DNA of 64,000 bases, taken from Lotus japonicus (Eukaryota; Streptophyta; Magnoliopsida; Fabales; Fabaceae). The translations under genes were made by a program, and so were the position numbers. The notes under the pieces were generated by a model. The model ran no database searches and was not told the DNA's origin. It saw only the letters and a list, made by a program, of their open reading frames with translations. Positions 9,784 to 21,233 of the stretch are shown here, piece by piece (the stretch's first letter is position 1; each line of letters starts with the position of its first letter). The stretch spans positions 6,825,001-6,889,000 of the forward strand of contig NC_080045.1 of NCBI RefSeq assembly GCF_012489685.1, written 5' to 3'.

Positions 9784-12700
9784 TAACACTTCATCAGTAT
9801 TTGTATGACATGCAAAAAAGTTAAACTTAAAAATATTTTTAAAGGTTAGTTTAATTGATGAAAAATCATTTAATATTAGCATTACTAAATGTTTAGTTTT
9901 TTAAAAAGAAATCTCTAAAGAACAACAAGTTGCATATTAAGTCTATGAAAACATATATAACTCAAAAAAATTAGAAAGTGACTGTATTTCTCTATAACTG
10001 CTAGTCAACCAAAATACTAGCTACCACACAATGAAGTCCTACAAAAAATTATATAACTCATTGGTAGATCATCAAGGCTCAAGAACCTACTATTCTGTAA
10101 CTTATTAATATGAATGATAGAAAAAGAAAGTAGTAATGAGTGAGACATAATAGACAAAGTGAGCAGAGGGGTAAGCAGTTATCACATGATAGATTACTTT
10201 TATCAAACTAATTTGTTTTAGGTCACCATCCCTGAAAATTAAAATAAATCTCTCTCGATTAATAATTTCATATATAATTTCTTTTAATAACTTCTTGAAA
10301 AGTTAATTACAACTATCCAGACATCACTTTTAAACACACAACAAGTGATTCTTCCAACAGAGAAGCTCTAATAAATGCAAAGTGATTCTTTCAATAAAGA
10401 AGCTCTAGTAAATGCTTCTGTATCCAAACGAGATCTAAATCAATTGGTGATCCACATTTCATTGTAATGTTTGGACGTTTTGGTTAACATGGACTCCAAT
10501 ATGATGGGACCAGCTAAAAAAAAGAAAACAAGTTAAAATTCCCAATGTCGACGATGGACTACAATATAGTATTATATATAGCTTCTTGTATGAGGAAAGC
10601 CTTCTGGTGAGAGAGAAAGAAAAGAAAAAACGTGACAGCTACCAATTAATTTTACAAAATCACAAGCTGATTTAGGCCTTTTAGTTTCTTCCTGCATGCA
10701 TACGGAATTGTTGCATAGTTGATACGTACAATGGTAATAAAATTGTAGGGGACAAAGGATGCCAATTTTAATTGAAAGTGATATTTCTGATTAATGCATT
10801 ATATTACATATATGTAGTGGAGCCCATCTTCTCTTGTAAAGCCACACACCAAAAAAAAAAAAAGCCACACACGTCTCAAACTGTGTATGCATGGTTTGTT
10901 CAAAGCTGACTTTGGACCTTTACTTTACCATTTTTTTTTAACTAGATTGCTCTGAAAATACCTACCCGAATTTGTGGCGAAGGTCAAATGTTCTAAAGAG
11001 TGTGACTGATCTTATTATAGTAAAGAGTTACCGAACCCTAGTTAGGATGTGTGATGTGACGTCATGGAAGAAGTGCTTTGTTGGACTGCTCCTCCGTGAA
11101 AATGACTCATGCTTCTAGTATATGGAATCAAGTGGATATAGAGGTCGGTCCTTGTAAGACACTTTGACACTCAAGTCAGCAGAGATGAGAGATAAATAAT
11201 GATTAGGGTTAGAAGATAGTGTATACATGAGTTGTGCACCCTTAACATATTTATACAATAACAAACATGGAGGGAGCCATGTGAAGATATGATGATACAT
11301 ATTAAGTACTATCCAATAATAGTAGATATTATCTTGATTAAGAATCTTTATTCTCATATGCCCAAGTATATCATTTTATTCTAGAACAATTATTAAGAAT
11401 TGAACTTTCGACCAAACAAATCAAACAACTCGTTTTAGCCATTGTAATTGGTATTCATTGTTATTCACGTATCTTTATTATGCCAGTGTAAAGCTTATTT
11501 ACCCTTGGCATTCAATTGTTATTTGTCACGTTAGAAACTAAATTTTAAATTTAATTAAAATAATAAATCATATAACTTTTTAATATTAAGTGTCATGAAA
11601 CGAATGAATATTGGTATAAAGAAATTTTACATTTCTTTCTTACTATTTAATTTGTCCATATTATTTACTTTATATTTTGATTAGAAGAATCTAATCAGTC
11701 ACTCAAGTCAAGTGTAAATTTCTTTGATAGGAGGATGATGAAGGTGAATGGTGATAAATGGGTTATGCTTCTGTCTAGGATGACTCTGCATTGTGGTGTG
11801 AACTCTCACCGGTTATACATACGAGGACACTATGACACGTGTCACTAAGGGTAGAAGATGAGGACGATGAAGGTGGGTGATGGTGATAAATGGGTTATGC
11901 TTTTGTCTAGGATGACTCTGCATCGTGGCGTGAACCCCCGCCGGTCATACCTATGAGGACACTGTGACACTTGTCACTAAGTGTAAAAGATGAGTGAAGA
12001 GACAAATGAGATGGGAACATACTTGGTAGATTTCTCTTGACTCTCCTTTAAATAGGAAAAGGTTGACGAAGCTAAGGTTGTGTTCAATGCTCGCCTCGCA
12101 CTTCGCAATTGGCCCTTAGATCTTGTTGACATGTTGCTAAACGATGAAGACTGGTTTTGCTTGTGCCAAGGTTAAGGATGGTCAGGAGATGTTAATGTTA
12201 CTCTCTGTGTTAAGTGTCGTGGTCGAGGATGCCAAAGACATGTCAATGTTGCCCTCTCTACCAAGGTGTGAAGGTCGATAATTCTCATCATACGTCAATG
12301 TCACCCTTCCTCCTATGTGAAGCTTAGCTTGCTATATGATTGACCCTCAAATCCTTTATACCTGTCCCAGTGTCAGAAGAATAAACAATGAGAATTGGCT
12401 TGATTTGTGGTCATCTTGTCCTTTTGGTTTTATCAACTTGGTGACCATTGGGTGTGGCTTAGAAGACAACCGTGATGTGTTAAACCGCTAAGATTTTCTA
12501 TATGGTGATGGAGTACTTAACTCGTTCCATTAAGTCAGCTCGGGTTGTGTATCTCATGGATCATCGATACGTCATCCTTAGGCAAAATAATTTAGGATAG
12601 TCGAATCGAGGCTAACAGTTCGAAACGTACTGAAAAATGTCGACTTGCTATCGATACATCGTCAGATGATATGCTTATGTCGGTTTGACTTAAATGACTC

Positions 12701-12814
12701 AGACTATTTCAAAATAGGTCGTCTCGACACTCATAACTCAACATGTGCCGAGGCTTCCAATTGACCAAGGTGTTCGAGATGACATAATTCAAATTTGTTT
12801 TACAATTTACATAC
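9784..12814. other. Intergenic region without a recognised gene
   Basis: AT-rich sequence with only short random frames. From about 11720 to 12790 the composition changes to a more mixed, repeat-like sequence. It includes a tandem duplication (11733-11998) and a TTTAAATAGG TATA-like word near 12050. This part could be a decayed LTR, but no TG/CA ends, primer-binding site or coding remnant was found. Confidence 0.5.
11733..11998. repeat. Tandem duplication of ~135 bp
   Basis: Two copies share GGTGATAAATGGGTTATGCT, GTCTAGGATGACTCTGCAT, CACCGG/CGCCGG-TCATAC and GAGGACACT-TGACAC-TGTCACTAAG. They differ at scattered positions, mostly C/T changes. Confidence 0.8.
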
Positions 12815-13045
12815 TTGGATTTTTTTTTAAATATTTTTCAAGTGAACAAAAAAGAAGAAAAAAAAAATTGTCGGCCTAGGCAAAAGTATGGTGAGTGGAA
12901 GCGGAGAGTGAGTTTCCAAGTGTGGATGCAGACCGCTCGTGATGAGACCCCAACAATTGCCACGCGATTTAAAATTGATACAAACAAACCCAGCGTCGGT
13001 GACTCGTTCTTCACTCGCTCGAGTTCATTCAACTCACTCTCTTCT

Positions 13046-13052
13046 TATAAAT
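13046..13052 (+). promoter_or_regulatory. TATA box candidate for NDL
   Basis: TATAAAT lies 38 bp before the ATG at 13090, in a CT-rich context. Used as a TATA box it would give a leader of only about 10-15 nt, so the true start may instead be further upstream. Confidence 0.35.
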
Positions 13053-13089
13053 CCAACACTCACTGGCACTGCAACTTCACATTTCATTC

Positions 13090-16000
13090 ATGGCTGATTC
13101 AACGTCAAGCGATTCTGTCTCGGTAGACATGGATTCCCTCTCTCCTTCACCCAAGGTATTCACATCATCACCTTCTATCAATCAATCACCAACTGTTTTC
13201 TCTTCAATTTTGCTTTCACATTTTAATCTTCTGAGCTTAATCTGCATTGTTTTGTTGGATCCTGAAATTGGGACTGTATGGCTGAATAATGTGAACTTGT
13301 AGCCAACTGGATTGACGTAGTGGTTCCGCACTTTTTCTTTTAAGCAAGTGGTCGAGGGTTCGATTTTCAACTTTTGTGAATAGAAAAAAAAGTAAAAAAC
13401 TCATTCGCCAGTCTCTTACCGCTTAGTGCGTTGACAGTGAGGCGAGGATTAGTTTCACGACTATCGGTTGTGAGGATACCTTAGTTAAGATCGAAAAAAG
13501 AATAATGTGAATGAACTTGGGATTTTGAAAGTGGATTTAGTTAGTTACTATAGTTCACTTTTGGATATAGTTAATTAGTGTTTCTAAGTGCTTACAAGGT
13601 TTGAAGAGTCAGTGAAGTTTTTTAGGGGTTGTGTTTTTTAGGCTTTTTTTTCTGTGTAACTTTTTATCAGTGGCAGTATTCTGAGACCAGAGTAAAATAA
13701 TGTTCTTTTGAAAAGGGATCTCTGATTCTCTTCACATGAATTGTACCTTGAAAGATTTGTACCTTCATGTTATGAATTGTTTCTTTACCATGTGACTTCC
13801 CTTTTGTGAATGTATGCGCCTGGTTATAGTTTCTTTTAGCCGAAGCGATTCCACTTTTTGTTGTTGTCACACATGCTAAATGCTCACTCATGAATAGCGG
13901 CTTGAACGTCAAAATGAAAAAAAATAATGATTCCTTCATGGAGATGCTTGAAAGGAGTTTCAGACATGATTTTCTTCATTGCCAATCATAAATCAAACAT
14001 GCTGTTATTACTTATTACTTATCACTTATCACTTATCACTTAGCATAAGAAATTTATTGTCTTTTCTGGTTAACTTTACGTGCTGTTATGGATTAATATG
14101 CTATTGATATCTCTCTGCAGGAGCACATCATCAGAACACGTCATGGTTCTGTCTCTGTTGCAGTGTATGGAGACCAGGACAAACCAGCTCTTATCACTTA
14201 TCCTGATCTGGCTTTAAATTGTAAGTTTAATGGATTTTAGAATTTGTATATATTCACTTGATTTCTTCTTGTTGATTTCATTAGAGAATTGCATTTTGTT
14301 TTGTCTTGTAATTGCAGTTTTTATAGTTATTCTAAGTTCTAACCATCATGGTGAAAATTTAATAATCTGGTTTTTGCTGGTATTAAATATGTATCACAAT
14401 CGTCTTAAAACAAATTAAACATTTGATTTTTTATCTCCTCAAAACTGCAGTTCTGCTCCATATGGAGATATTTATTTTCTGAAAAGTCGAGGTTTGCTCT
14501 TTAAAGTTCTTTTGCAGAGAAAGTCAAATAAAAATTGGTGTAGCCTGACTTTTAACAACAATAAAATAACTCTTATCCCAGTAGTGAGTCGCTATATGGT
14601 TCACCCGACACCATTGCGCTCGATCAAAAACCAAATTTTGTGGAATATTGTTGACCATGAGGTTGCTTTTAACAATATCTTCCAATGTCATTTTTGGCCT
14701 CCCTCTACCCCTCTTCACAAACATTGATTTATTTCTTAACGTCGTTTATTTAATTGACATACTGACAATCTTTCCTTTTGTTTTCATGTATGTGGTTTCA
14801 TCAGATGTCTCCTGCTTTCAGGGTTTATTATTTTGTCCTGAAGCATATTGCCTGCTGCTTCACAATTTTTGTATATATCACATTAGTCCACCTGGGCATG
14901 AGGTTTGTAGCTTTACATCTTAAAGCTGCACTACAGTGTTGCTTGATTCTTATCTCCACACTGTTAATTTATCTGGTTCCTTCTCATTTTTGCTTTCTTC
15001 AAGAGCTATTGCAGTTGGGAGCTGCTTCAATTGATCCAGAGTGTCCTATTCTTTCTGTAGATGACTTAGCTGATCAAATAGCTGAGGTTCTTAATATTTT
15101 TGGGTGAGTGTCTTCTAATTTAATCAGCAATTGCTTTCCATTTAGTGGCAAGAAAAAACATTGCTTGGAAGCAAATTCCATTTGGCTTAAAATATTGGCA
15201 GTTGTGTTTTAATTTACAAAATATTGGCAATTTTAAACTCCTTATAGAGAGTGGACATATATAAAGTGATTGGTTAATGATTTATGTAGCTCATTCTAGA
15301 AGATAATTCATCCTGTCCTTCATCTTGGAAAACTTAGTCTGACCCTGCTGCTCTTTTTGTTTGCAGTCTTAGTTCTGTCATGTGTATGGGAGTAACTGCT
15401 GGGGCTTATATTCTTACCTTATTTGCTGTAAGTTTTCATGTGTACTATCCCTTAAAAGGCTTTACGATAAAGATACTTAGTACTTACAGGGCTTTCTAAT
15501 TCTTGACAACAGATGAAGTATAGACAACGTGTTCTTGGATTGATACTTGTTTCTCCTCTTTGTAAAGAACCATCGTGGTCTGAATGGCTGTATAGCAAGG
15601 TTCTTTTTTTCCATGCCTAAGAGATTGTATCTTGTAAAAAATATAAAAAACTTCTCTGAAGATTTCTTGTCATATTTGCAGGTCATGTCAAATTTATTAT
15701 ACTTTTATGGCATGTGTGGGGTGGTGAAGGAAATATTGCTGAAGCGATATTTTAGCAAGGTATATTTATATTTACCCTTCCAAAAGCATTCATTGTTCTA
15801 CTTCCAGTGCTGAGTAATATAATTTCATTTGTTGTGATAGGAAATTCGAGGTGGTACTCATTTACCAGAATCAGATGTAGTTAAAGCATGCCGAAGGGTT
15901 AGTTAATATGTAGTTTTCATGTACGGATTGGGTTATAACTGGTAATTTGTTTTATGAAGCTGAAAACTACTTGTCTGAGTCAGTTTTAATGCTTTCTGGC

Positions 16001-17217
16001 AGTCATTGGATGAGAGGCAGAGTCAGAATGTGTGGCGGTTCCTTGAAGCTATTAATGGGTATTATTGCACTCTTCTGATATTGTGATTTTTTTTTGAATA
16101 TTTTGAGGGCCAGGTGGGTTTTAGCAATGGTGATTTTAATTCTCTGTAAGATGTTTATCATTGCTAAAGGTTGTAACATCGCTCACGAATATATATATAT
16201 ATACATTCATGATTCGTCAACACCCGCACGACATCTACCTCACACCTAAAAAATTACATTTTGGAAACTAATTTCCTAAATACAAACTTTGAATTGCATT
16301 CCAAAATGTAAAATTTTACATGCGAGTTCTACCAGTTTCCGGAAATTAGTTTCCAAAATGTATTCACATTCTAGAAACTAGTTTTCGGATTGTAATTTTT
16401 TTAAAAGTTCCAGAGATTATTCCAGAATGTATTTTTTTTTATTCTGGAAATTTCCAGAATTATTATATAGCCAATTACATTCTGAAAACTAGTTTCGGGA
16501 ATGTAACTTTTTAGGATGTTTGCTTGGTGTCCGCAGTGTGAGCAGGTGTCCACGGTCACTGTTGTTACTTGTTAATCATATGCTTGTACTCATGGCTCTG
16601 ATAAATTATCTGTTTTGATGCACATATTGATAGTGCAACAGTTAAGTTCACAGATTCTTCTGGGACAGCAATGTTCTTGGTGCTTAGGTATACTTCATTT
16701 TCATTTAACTTTACATTGTTATCTTGCAGGAGACATGACATAAGTGAAGGCCTGAGAAAATTACATTGCCGTTCACTAATTTTTGTTGGGGATACTTCTC
16801 CATTTCACTCGGAGGCTCTCCATATCACTTCAAAGTTAGACAGAAGATTCAGTGCCCTAGTTGAGGTGTGTGCAATAGTTCAATTTCCTATTTAATTGTG
16901 TCACAAGAATGTTTATGTATTTTTTTGATAAGCATAAGAATGTGTATATATCACTGAAATGAGGTTAGGTTTAATAGATGTTGGGGAAACTGCAGGTTCA
17001 AGAATGTGGGTCAATGGTAACAGAGGAGCAACCCCATGCTATGTTAATACCAATAGAGTACTTTCTCATGGGATATGGCTTGTACAGGTCATCCAAGATG
17101 AGTGTCAGCCCTAGAAGCCCCTTGAGTCCGTCTTGCATTTCCCCTGAGCTTTATTCACCAGAGAGTATGGGTTTGAAATTGAAACCAATAAAGACAAGAA
17201 TTTCTATGGAAATTTAG
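13090..17217 (+). CDS. NDL: NDL protein (N-myc downstream-regulated-like)
   Basis: Eleven exons: 13090-13155, 14121-14220, 14805-14902, 15015-15103, 15367-15427, 15513-15599, 15682-15759, 15841-15897, 16003-16058, 16730-16865, 16996-17217. All introns are GT-AG with matching phases, giving 349 aa, the normal length for plant NDL proteins. The fold is an alpha/beta hydrolase without catalytic function in this family. Landmarks are [51 protein letters not shown] (nucleophile-elbow region), [22 protein letters not shown] and [19 protein letters not shown]. In Arabidopsis, NDL proteins bind the G-protein beta subunit AGB1 and affect auxin transport; that role here is inferred from homology. Which paralogue (NDL1, 2 or 3) it matches is not resolved. 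Introns 1 and 9 carry transposons. Confidence 0.95.
13296..13499 (+). mobile_element. tRNA-derived SINE in NDL intron 1
   Basis: The body has a box A-like GGATTGACGTAGTGG (13309-13323) and a box B GGTTCGATT (about 13357-13365), spaced as in tRNA-type pol III promoters. An A-rich stretch and a TAGTTAAGATCGAAAAAAG tail follow. It is flanked by direct repeats GAATAATGTGAA at 13284-13295 and 13500-13511, an apparent target-site duplication. A tRNA-derived SINE is the best fit; the exact family is not named. Confidence 0.75.
14005..14045. repeat. Microsatellite, (TTACTTA/TCACTTA)n
   Basis: About six heptamer units grade from TTACTTA to TCACTTA. They end just before the TTAGCATAAG sequence, in NDL intron 1. 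Confidence 0.8.
16214..16556. mobile_element. MITE-like inverted repeat in NDL intron 9
   Basis: The left part (AACACCCGCACGACAT, then CCTAAAAAATTACATTTTGG, then AAACTAATTTCC) pairs with the right part (TTCTGAAAACTAGTTTCGGG, TGTAACTTTTTAGGATG, GGTGTCC). The interior repeats the words TTCCGGAAA and CATTTTGGAA in both orientations. Ends are approximate and no target duplication was identified. Confidence 0.6.
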
Positions 17218-17502
17218 TAGTAGATGAATAAAGGGAATTTGCTGTTCCACCTTATCTTAGCATGTTTGGATCAGCTTCAAATTATTCCTGCAAGCTAAAA
17301 GTTACTCACTGAAGCTCCTCCTCAGAGTTTACTATGGGTTTAGAATCAAATGTAGAAAGATTTCCAAACACGCACCTGATGAATGGGGGATGGTAGATCA
17401 TTGTAGATAAGAAAATAAGAAATCAACCAAAAGGGAAGAAACATCAAGAGTTTAGTAGACATGAAAAGATAGTCATTCTTTCACTTGTAATTATAGATTT
17501 TA

Positions 17503-17703
17503 GTCAATGAGTCTGAAGCCTGAAGTTGGTGAAGCTTCGGAACTTTTGTTTTTGTACTTTTTTTAAAAGGAAAGCTCTGATTATAATTGTAAAGCAAACA
17601 CGGAGGGCATGAATCATAGCCGTGCTATCTCCTGCAGTGCTTGAAGTCAATGAGTCTGAAGCCTGAAGTTTGTGAAGCTTCGGAACTTTTGTTTTTGTGC
17701 TTT
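17503..17703. repeat. Direct repeat of ~58 bp in the NDL 3' flank
   Basis: The block GTCAATGAGTCTGAAGCCTG continues through AAGTT-GTGAAGCTTCGGAAC and occurs at 17503-17560 and 17646-17703, with two or three mismatches. A sequence of about 85 bp separates the copies. It lies 290-490 bp after the stop codon, possibly within the 3' UTR. Confidence 0.8.
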
Positions 17704-18656
17704 GTTATCATGATTATGGAAAAGTTTTAAGAAGAAAAAAAAAGATCATCTCCAAGAGAGCAGAAATAAAATGAAGATTGGGTAGTTCATTGGTAAAGAT
17801 AGGCAGTGTTTTTACCTTTTATACTATTAGTTCACATTCCAGCATGCAGATAATTAATGTCATAAATATATTTTTTTTTGCAAGATAAATAAATACAATA
17901 ACATAAGTCTTTCTGTTCTATTTGAAAAGATGGCTAAATGCGTTTTTGGTCCCTATAAATGTAGTGTTATTAAGTTTCGTCTCTCGATTGCAAAAACGTC
18001 CGTGCCTCGAGAGAAATACTCCACTTTAGTCTCGTTTCATATTGGGCTAAGATGCTAAGAGCACATGTGATTTGAACATTATACACATATTTTTACCACA
18101 AAATCATAAGGTAATGTGTGCGTGTATTTTTTCATTTATATATTGCTCAATCCTTATTTTTCTATCAAATATGTGAGATATTTTTATTGACACGTATAGT
18201 TATATACTCTAACATCACATGAAGCATTAGTTTGTACAGTGATATATAATTCATATCCCTCATGTGACTTTTACTGTAGTTTCAAATGCACATATTCAAA
18301 TTAAATAAGTGAAAATCAAGAGCTAGCGCCTAGCAGAAGCTAAAAGGACATACATTGTGTTTCTACAACCCTTTCTGGCTGAAGCTTTAAATTCCAAATG
18401 TTAGTTCAAACAGTAAACAAGGAATTGCATATGGTGAAAGAAAGAGCACATGATAATGATGACTAACAAAAAATGGTTGCTAGAATCTTGAGAAGAGTTT
18501 TAACAGAGAATAAAAATATTTTTGTAAAGTAATATTCATTTAGCAAGCATAAAGGGTACAATCAATGGCATTGACAATACCAATACCAACATGATGAAAC
18601 AAGAAAAATCAATAAATCAAAAATAGAAGACTCCAAAGTTGCATTGATCAATCCCA
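17704..18656. other. Intergenic region between NDL and the F-box gene
   Basis: AT-rich. A segment near 17935-18060 containing AAATGCGTTTTTGGTCCCTA resembles a dispersed sequence often seen in legume DNA, but its ends are not visible. No gene was recognised. The convergent gene ends (NDL +, F-box -) flank it. Confidence 0.5.
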
Positions 18657-19796
18657 TTAGAATTGGAATGGTGGTAGAATCCAAAACGTAGGTGACAAGG
18701 GATTGAAAGGGCAATGTTGAATAAATCTTCCCTCCTTTACCCTTAAATCAAATGGGTCATGAAGATAAGTACTTGGTAAGCCATCATCATAATCATTCGT
18801 GTAGTAAATTGAATCCTTTTGCAAACAATTAGAGAAGTAAGAAGATGACACAGCTGTTGAATCACAATCACCTACAAACAAAACATTATCTCCCAAATTC
18901 TCCAGTTTCAATGTTTGCAAAACCTCCCCATTTTGAGCATCTAGTTCCAACTTATATACGTCAAACCTCTCAATAACAATGTCCCTAACATCACTGTTGA
19001 GTTGAATATCCAAAATTCTTCTCACAATCCATAAGTCTCCTTCTAATGATTTCACAAGATAGCCTCGATCAGACACATGATTTGTTAGATGATAATTATC
19101 TTCATAGAAAATATTTGGAACTATCCTTTCTCTTCCAGAAGGGTCATCCAAATAATGGAGATTGAATGACACAATGTCATCCATTCTACATGCAACATAT
19201 GCTAGACCTTTATAAAATGTAATATCTGTGTAGTAGCAGTCCAAATCATCATCATCATCCTCTACATGAGTCCAATTTTTTTGACCTGCTCTTATGATTG
19301 CAAAACAAGAATGATCATTGCGAATTGCAGCAACCATATAATCATTCGGGTCTGTTAAGGGGTCAACAGACAAAACAACCTTATTTACATTGTTTTCATA
19401 GAATTCCGCTAGAGGATTTAAGGGTGGCAGAACAATGGGAGCTACGTTCTTAAAAGGATTGATTAGAGTTATGTCATATTTACCATCTTCCATGAGTGCT
19501 AGCCAACCATGGCTAGAGCCACAAATCTTCTTATTGGAAATCAATGGCAATGGCAATGATAATGACGATGGCAGGTACACTTTATTACCTGGAATACCAT
19601 ATAAACTTCTTTTTGTGGGAATCATTAGCATGGGCAACACATTAGTTCTGAATTGCTGATTTTGATGGTTAAGCTTTGCAACTGAGCACCAATTCCTGCA
19701 CACCACACTGAACGACACATGATTTATTCGTTCTTTCAACTTGTTTAGAATCAAATCAAGAGCGGCCGCTTCTAAATATGCCCAATCTCGCTTCAT
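18657..19796 (-). CDS. F-box protein of the DUF295 (KIB-like) type
   Basis: Single exon, 379 aa, starting at ATG 19796 (the frame is open further upstream but has no ATG). Residues about 5-45 (WAYLEAAALDLILNKL, then VSFSVVCRNWCSVA) form a degenerate F-box that would bind a SKP1-like adaptor. The rest resembles DUF295 beta-propellers: KICGSSHGWLALMED near 90, SLINPF-like DITLINPFKN, then FYKGLAYVACR and the C-terminal DSIYYTND block. Such proteins are expected to be substrate receptors of SCF ubiquitin ligases; the substrate is unknown. The tail ends with FWILPPFQF. An acidic run DDDDDLD is at about 180. The gene is intact. Confidence 0.85.
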   Translation of the reverse strand: MKRDWAYLEAAALDLILNKLKERINHVSFSVVCRNWCSVAKLNHQNQQFRTNVLPMLMIPTKRSLYGIPGNKVYLPSSLSLPLPLISNKKICGSSHGWLALMEDGKYDITLINPFKNVAPIVLPPLNPLAEFYENNVNKVVLSVDPLTDPNDYMVAAIRNDHSCFAIIRAGQKNWTHVEDDDDDLDCYYTDITFYKGLAYVACRMDDIVSFNLHYLDDPSGRERIVPNIFYEDNYHLTNHVSDRGYLVKSLEGDLWIVRRILDIQLNSDVRDIVIERFDVYKLELDAQNGEVLQTLKLENLGDNVLFVGDCDSTAVSSSYFSNCLQKDSIYYTNDYDDGLPSTYLHDPFDLRVKEGRFIQHCPFNPLSPTFWILPPFQF

Positions 19797-20260
19797 ATTG
19801 GAGCGAGGTGAAGGAAGAAGTGAAAAAACAATGACTTTGGAGAGACTGTGCAAGTCTCTTATTTTGCAGCGCGTATTTAAATTAATCTTTTTTTTAGGTT
19901 TAACAACGCATGTGAGGTAACCTGTTTAATCGGGTGTGGTAAATGCCAACAGTTTCTTGAAGAAAAATTAGAGAAATTATATTTAATATGGTATTTAATA
20001 AATGTCATTATTTCGTCTAAAATTTCAAGAAAATTTGATTACTACATGATCAAATGCAATCTTTTTATTAGAATATTTAGTTACAAGAAATTAAAAAAAA
20101 TCCATTATTTGAATTATAATCATTGATTCTCGTAAAATCACATTATACGTTCTTTTTATGAAGGTCTATCCTTTTATATTGTCACATTTGGCTTTTGTGT
20201 TTTTGGTAAACAGCTAAAAGAAAACCAAAAAGCAGGAACCACCAACTAACATCTCAGGAA
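19797..20260. other. Region between F-box gene and RNase H fragment
   Basis: AT-rich sequence upstream of the F-box gene (minus strand), presumably its promoter. A TTTAAATAC word near 19870 on the minus strand is the only TATA-like signal. No gene was seen. Confidence 0.4.
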
Positions 20261-20692
20261 CTAAGTGTCGCAGTAGTCCTCAGTCAACGCCCCTGCCACA
20301 GACGCAGGAGGGTGATCCACCACCACTAGCCCTGCAGTGCCTCTCGCCCCGCCCTTCGCAAGGACGTCCACCACGGAATTCTCCTCACTAAGAATATGGT
20401 TCAGCACCACCTCCCAATCCTTCCGAAGAAGCCTCTGAATAAAGCTCAAGACAGATGCATGTCAATGAAACATCCCCTCTCGCTTCTGCAGCAACGAGAG
20501 AGCAAGCATGGAGTCTGTGTGAACACGCACGCGACAGCCACGCTCCCAGCAAAGATGTAAACCATGAAGAATGGCAACAAGCTCCGCCTTCACAATCTCT
20601 GCCGTACCAATATAGCCACAATTATGGTTGTTTCGTTGGTGAAGGAATCTTAACATCCTCGCACAACAATTGATCATAGTCCAGACAAACAT
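20261..20692 (-). pseudogene. RNase H-like domain fragment (retrotransposon or RVT_3 type)
   Basis: One continuous frame reads GTAEIVKAELVAILHGLHLC, WERGCRVRVHTDSMLALSLL, then after one in-frame TGA (20459-20461) continues FIQRLLRKDWEVVLNHIL and ENSVVDVLAKGG. This matches the plant RNase H domain found at the C-terminus of LINE polyproteins and in stand-alone RVT_3 proteins: the E, the HTDS aspartate and the final aspartate of the VDVLA block are present. The first catalytic Asp region is missing, so the copy is 5'-truncated as well as interrupted. The stop could be a CGA to TGA change. Confidence 0.75.
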
Positions 20693-21233
20693 TCACTACA
20701 CAACTCTCGACCAACATATCCAATACGTAGAGAGAAGGAAACTCATTCACAATTATATCAAAACTTTAAGTATTTCTATCGTACAAATCTTCAAACTATA
20801 TTGAAATAATTCATTTTAACTTCAAACTATATTGAACTTTTATCTTGGTTGGAAATTCTGCTTTACTTCTTCCATATTTCAAACAATCTAGCTTTTAACT
20901 CATTTGATTCAACATGATCAACTATAGATCTTTCAAAAGCAGCCCCCCAAACATGTCTCACTGGTCACTTCTAGTCTTAAATTTCCAGTCAATTCTCTAT
21001 AACTAAACACACCAAAAAATACGTGTTACCCTTGTATGAAAAGCATACTTTTAAGAGCTGCAACTCCAATAATCATTGTATACCCATAGTATACCCAACA
21101 ACTAAACAGGGCATTATGCACAATTCTTAGTTCAGCTTAGTCGTGTTTCTTACTTGATCCGATAATGATAATCATTAATCACAGATAAAAATAATGCTAC
21201 ATCAAATTGATATATATGTGACTTTCTTGACCT
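20693..21233. other. Intergenic / ATH1 3' flank
   Basis: AT-rich sequence between the RNase H fragment and the end of the ATH1-like gene. The part next to 21233 should contain the 3' UTR. No gene was recognised. Confidence 0.4.

Noticed and set aside
17935..18060. Legume-like TTTTTGGTCCCTATAAAT repeat piece
   Set aside because: Looks familiar but no ends, duplications or inverted repeats could be defined.
19797..19853. Nineteen-codon N-terminal extension of the F-box protein
   Set aside because: Begins with TTG; first ATG is at 19796.
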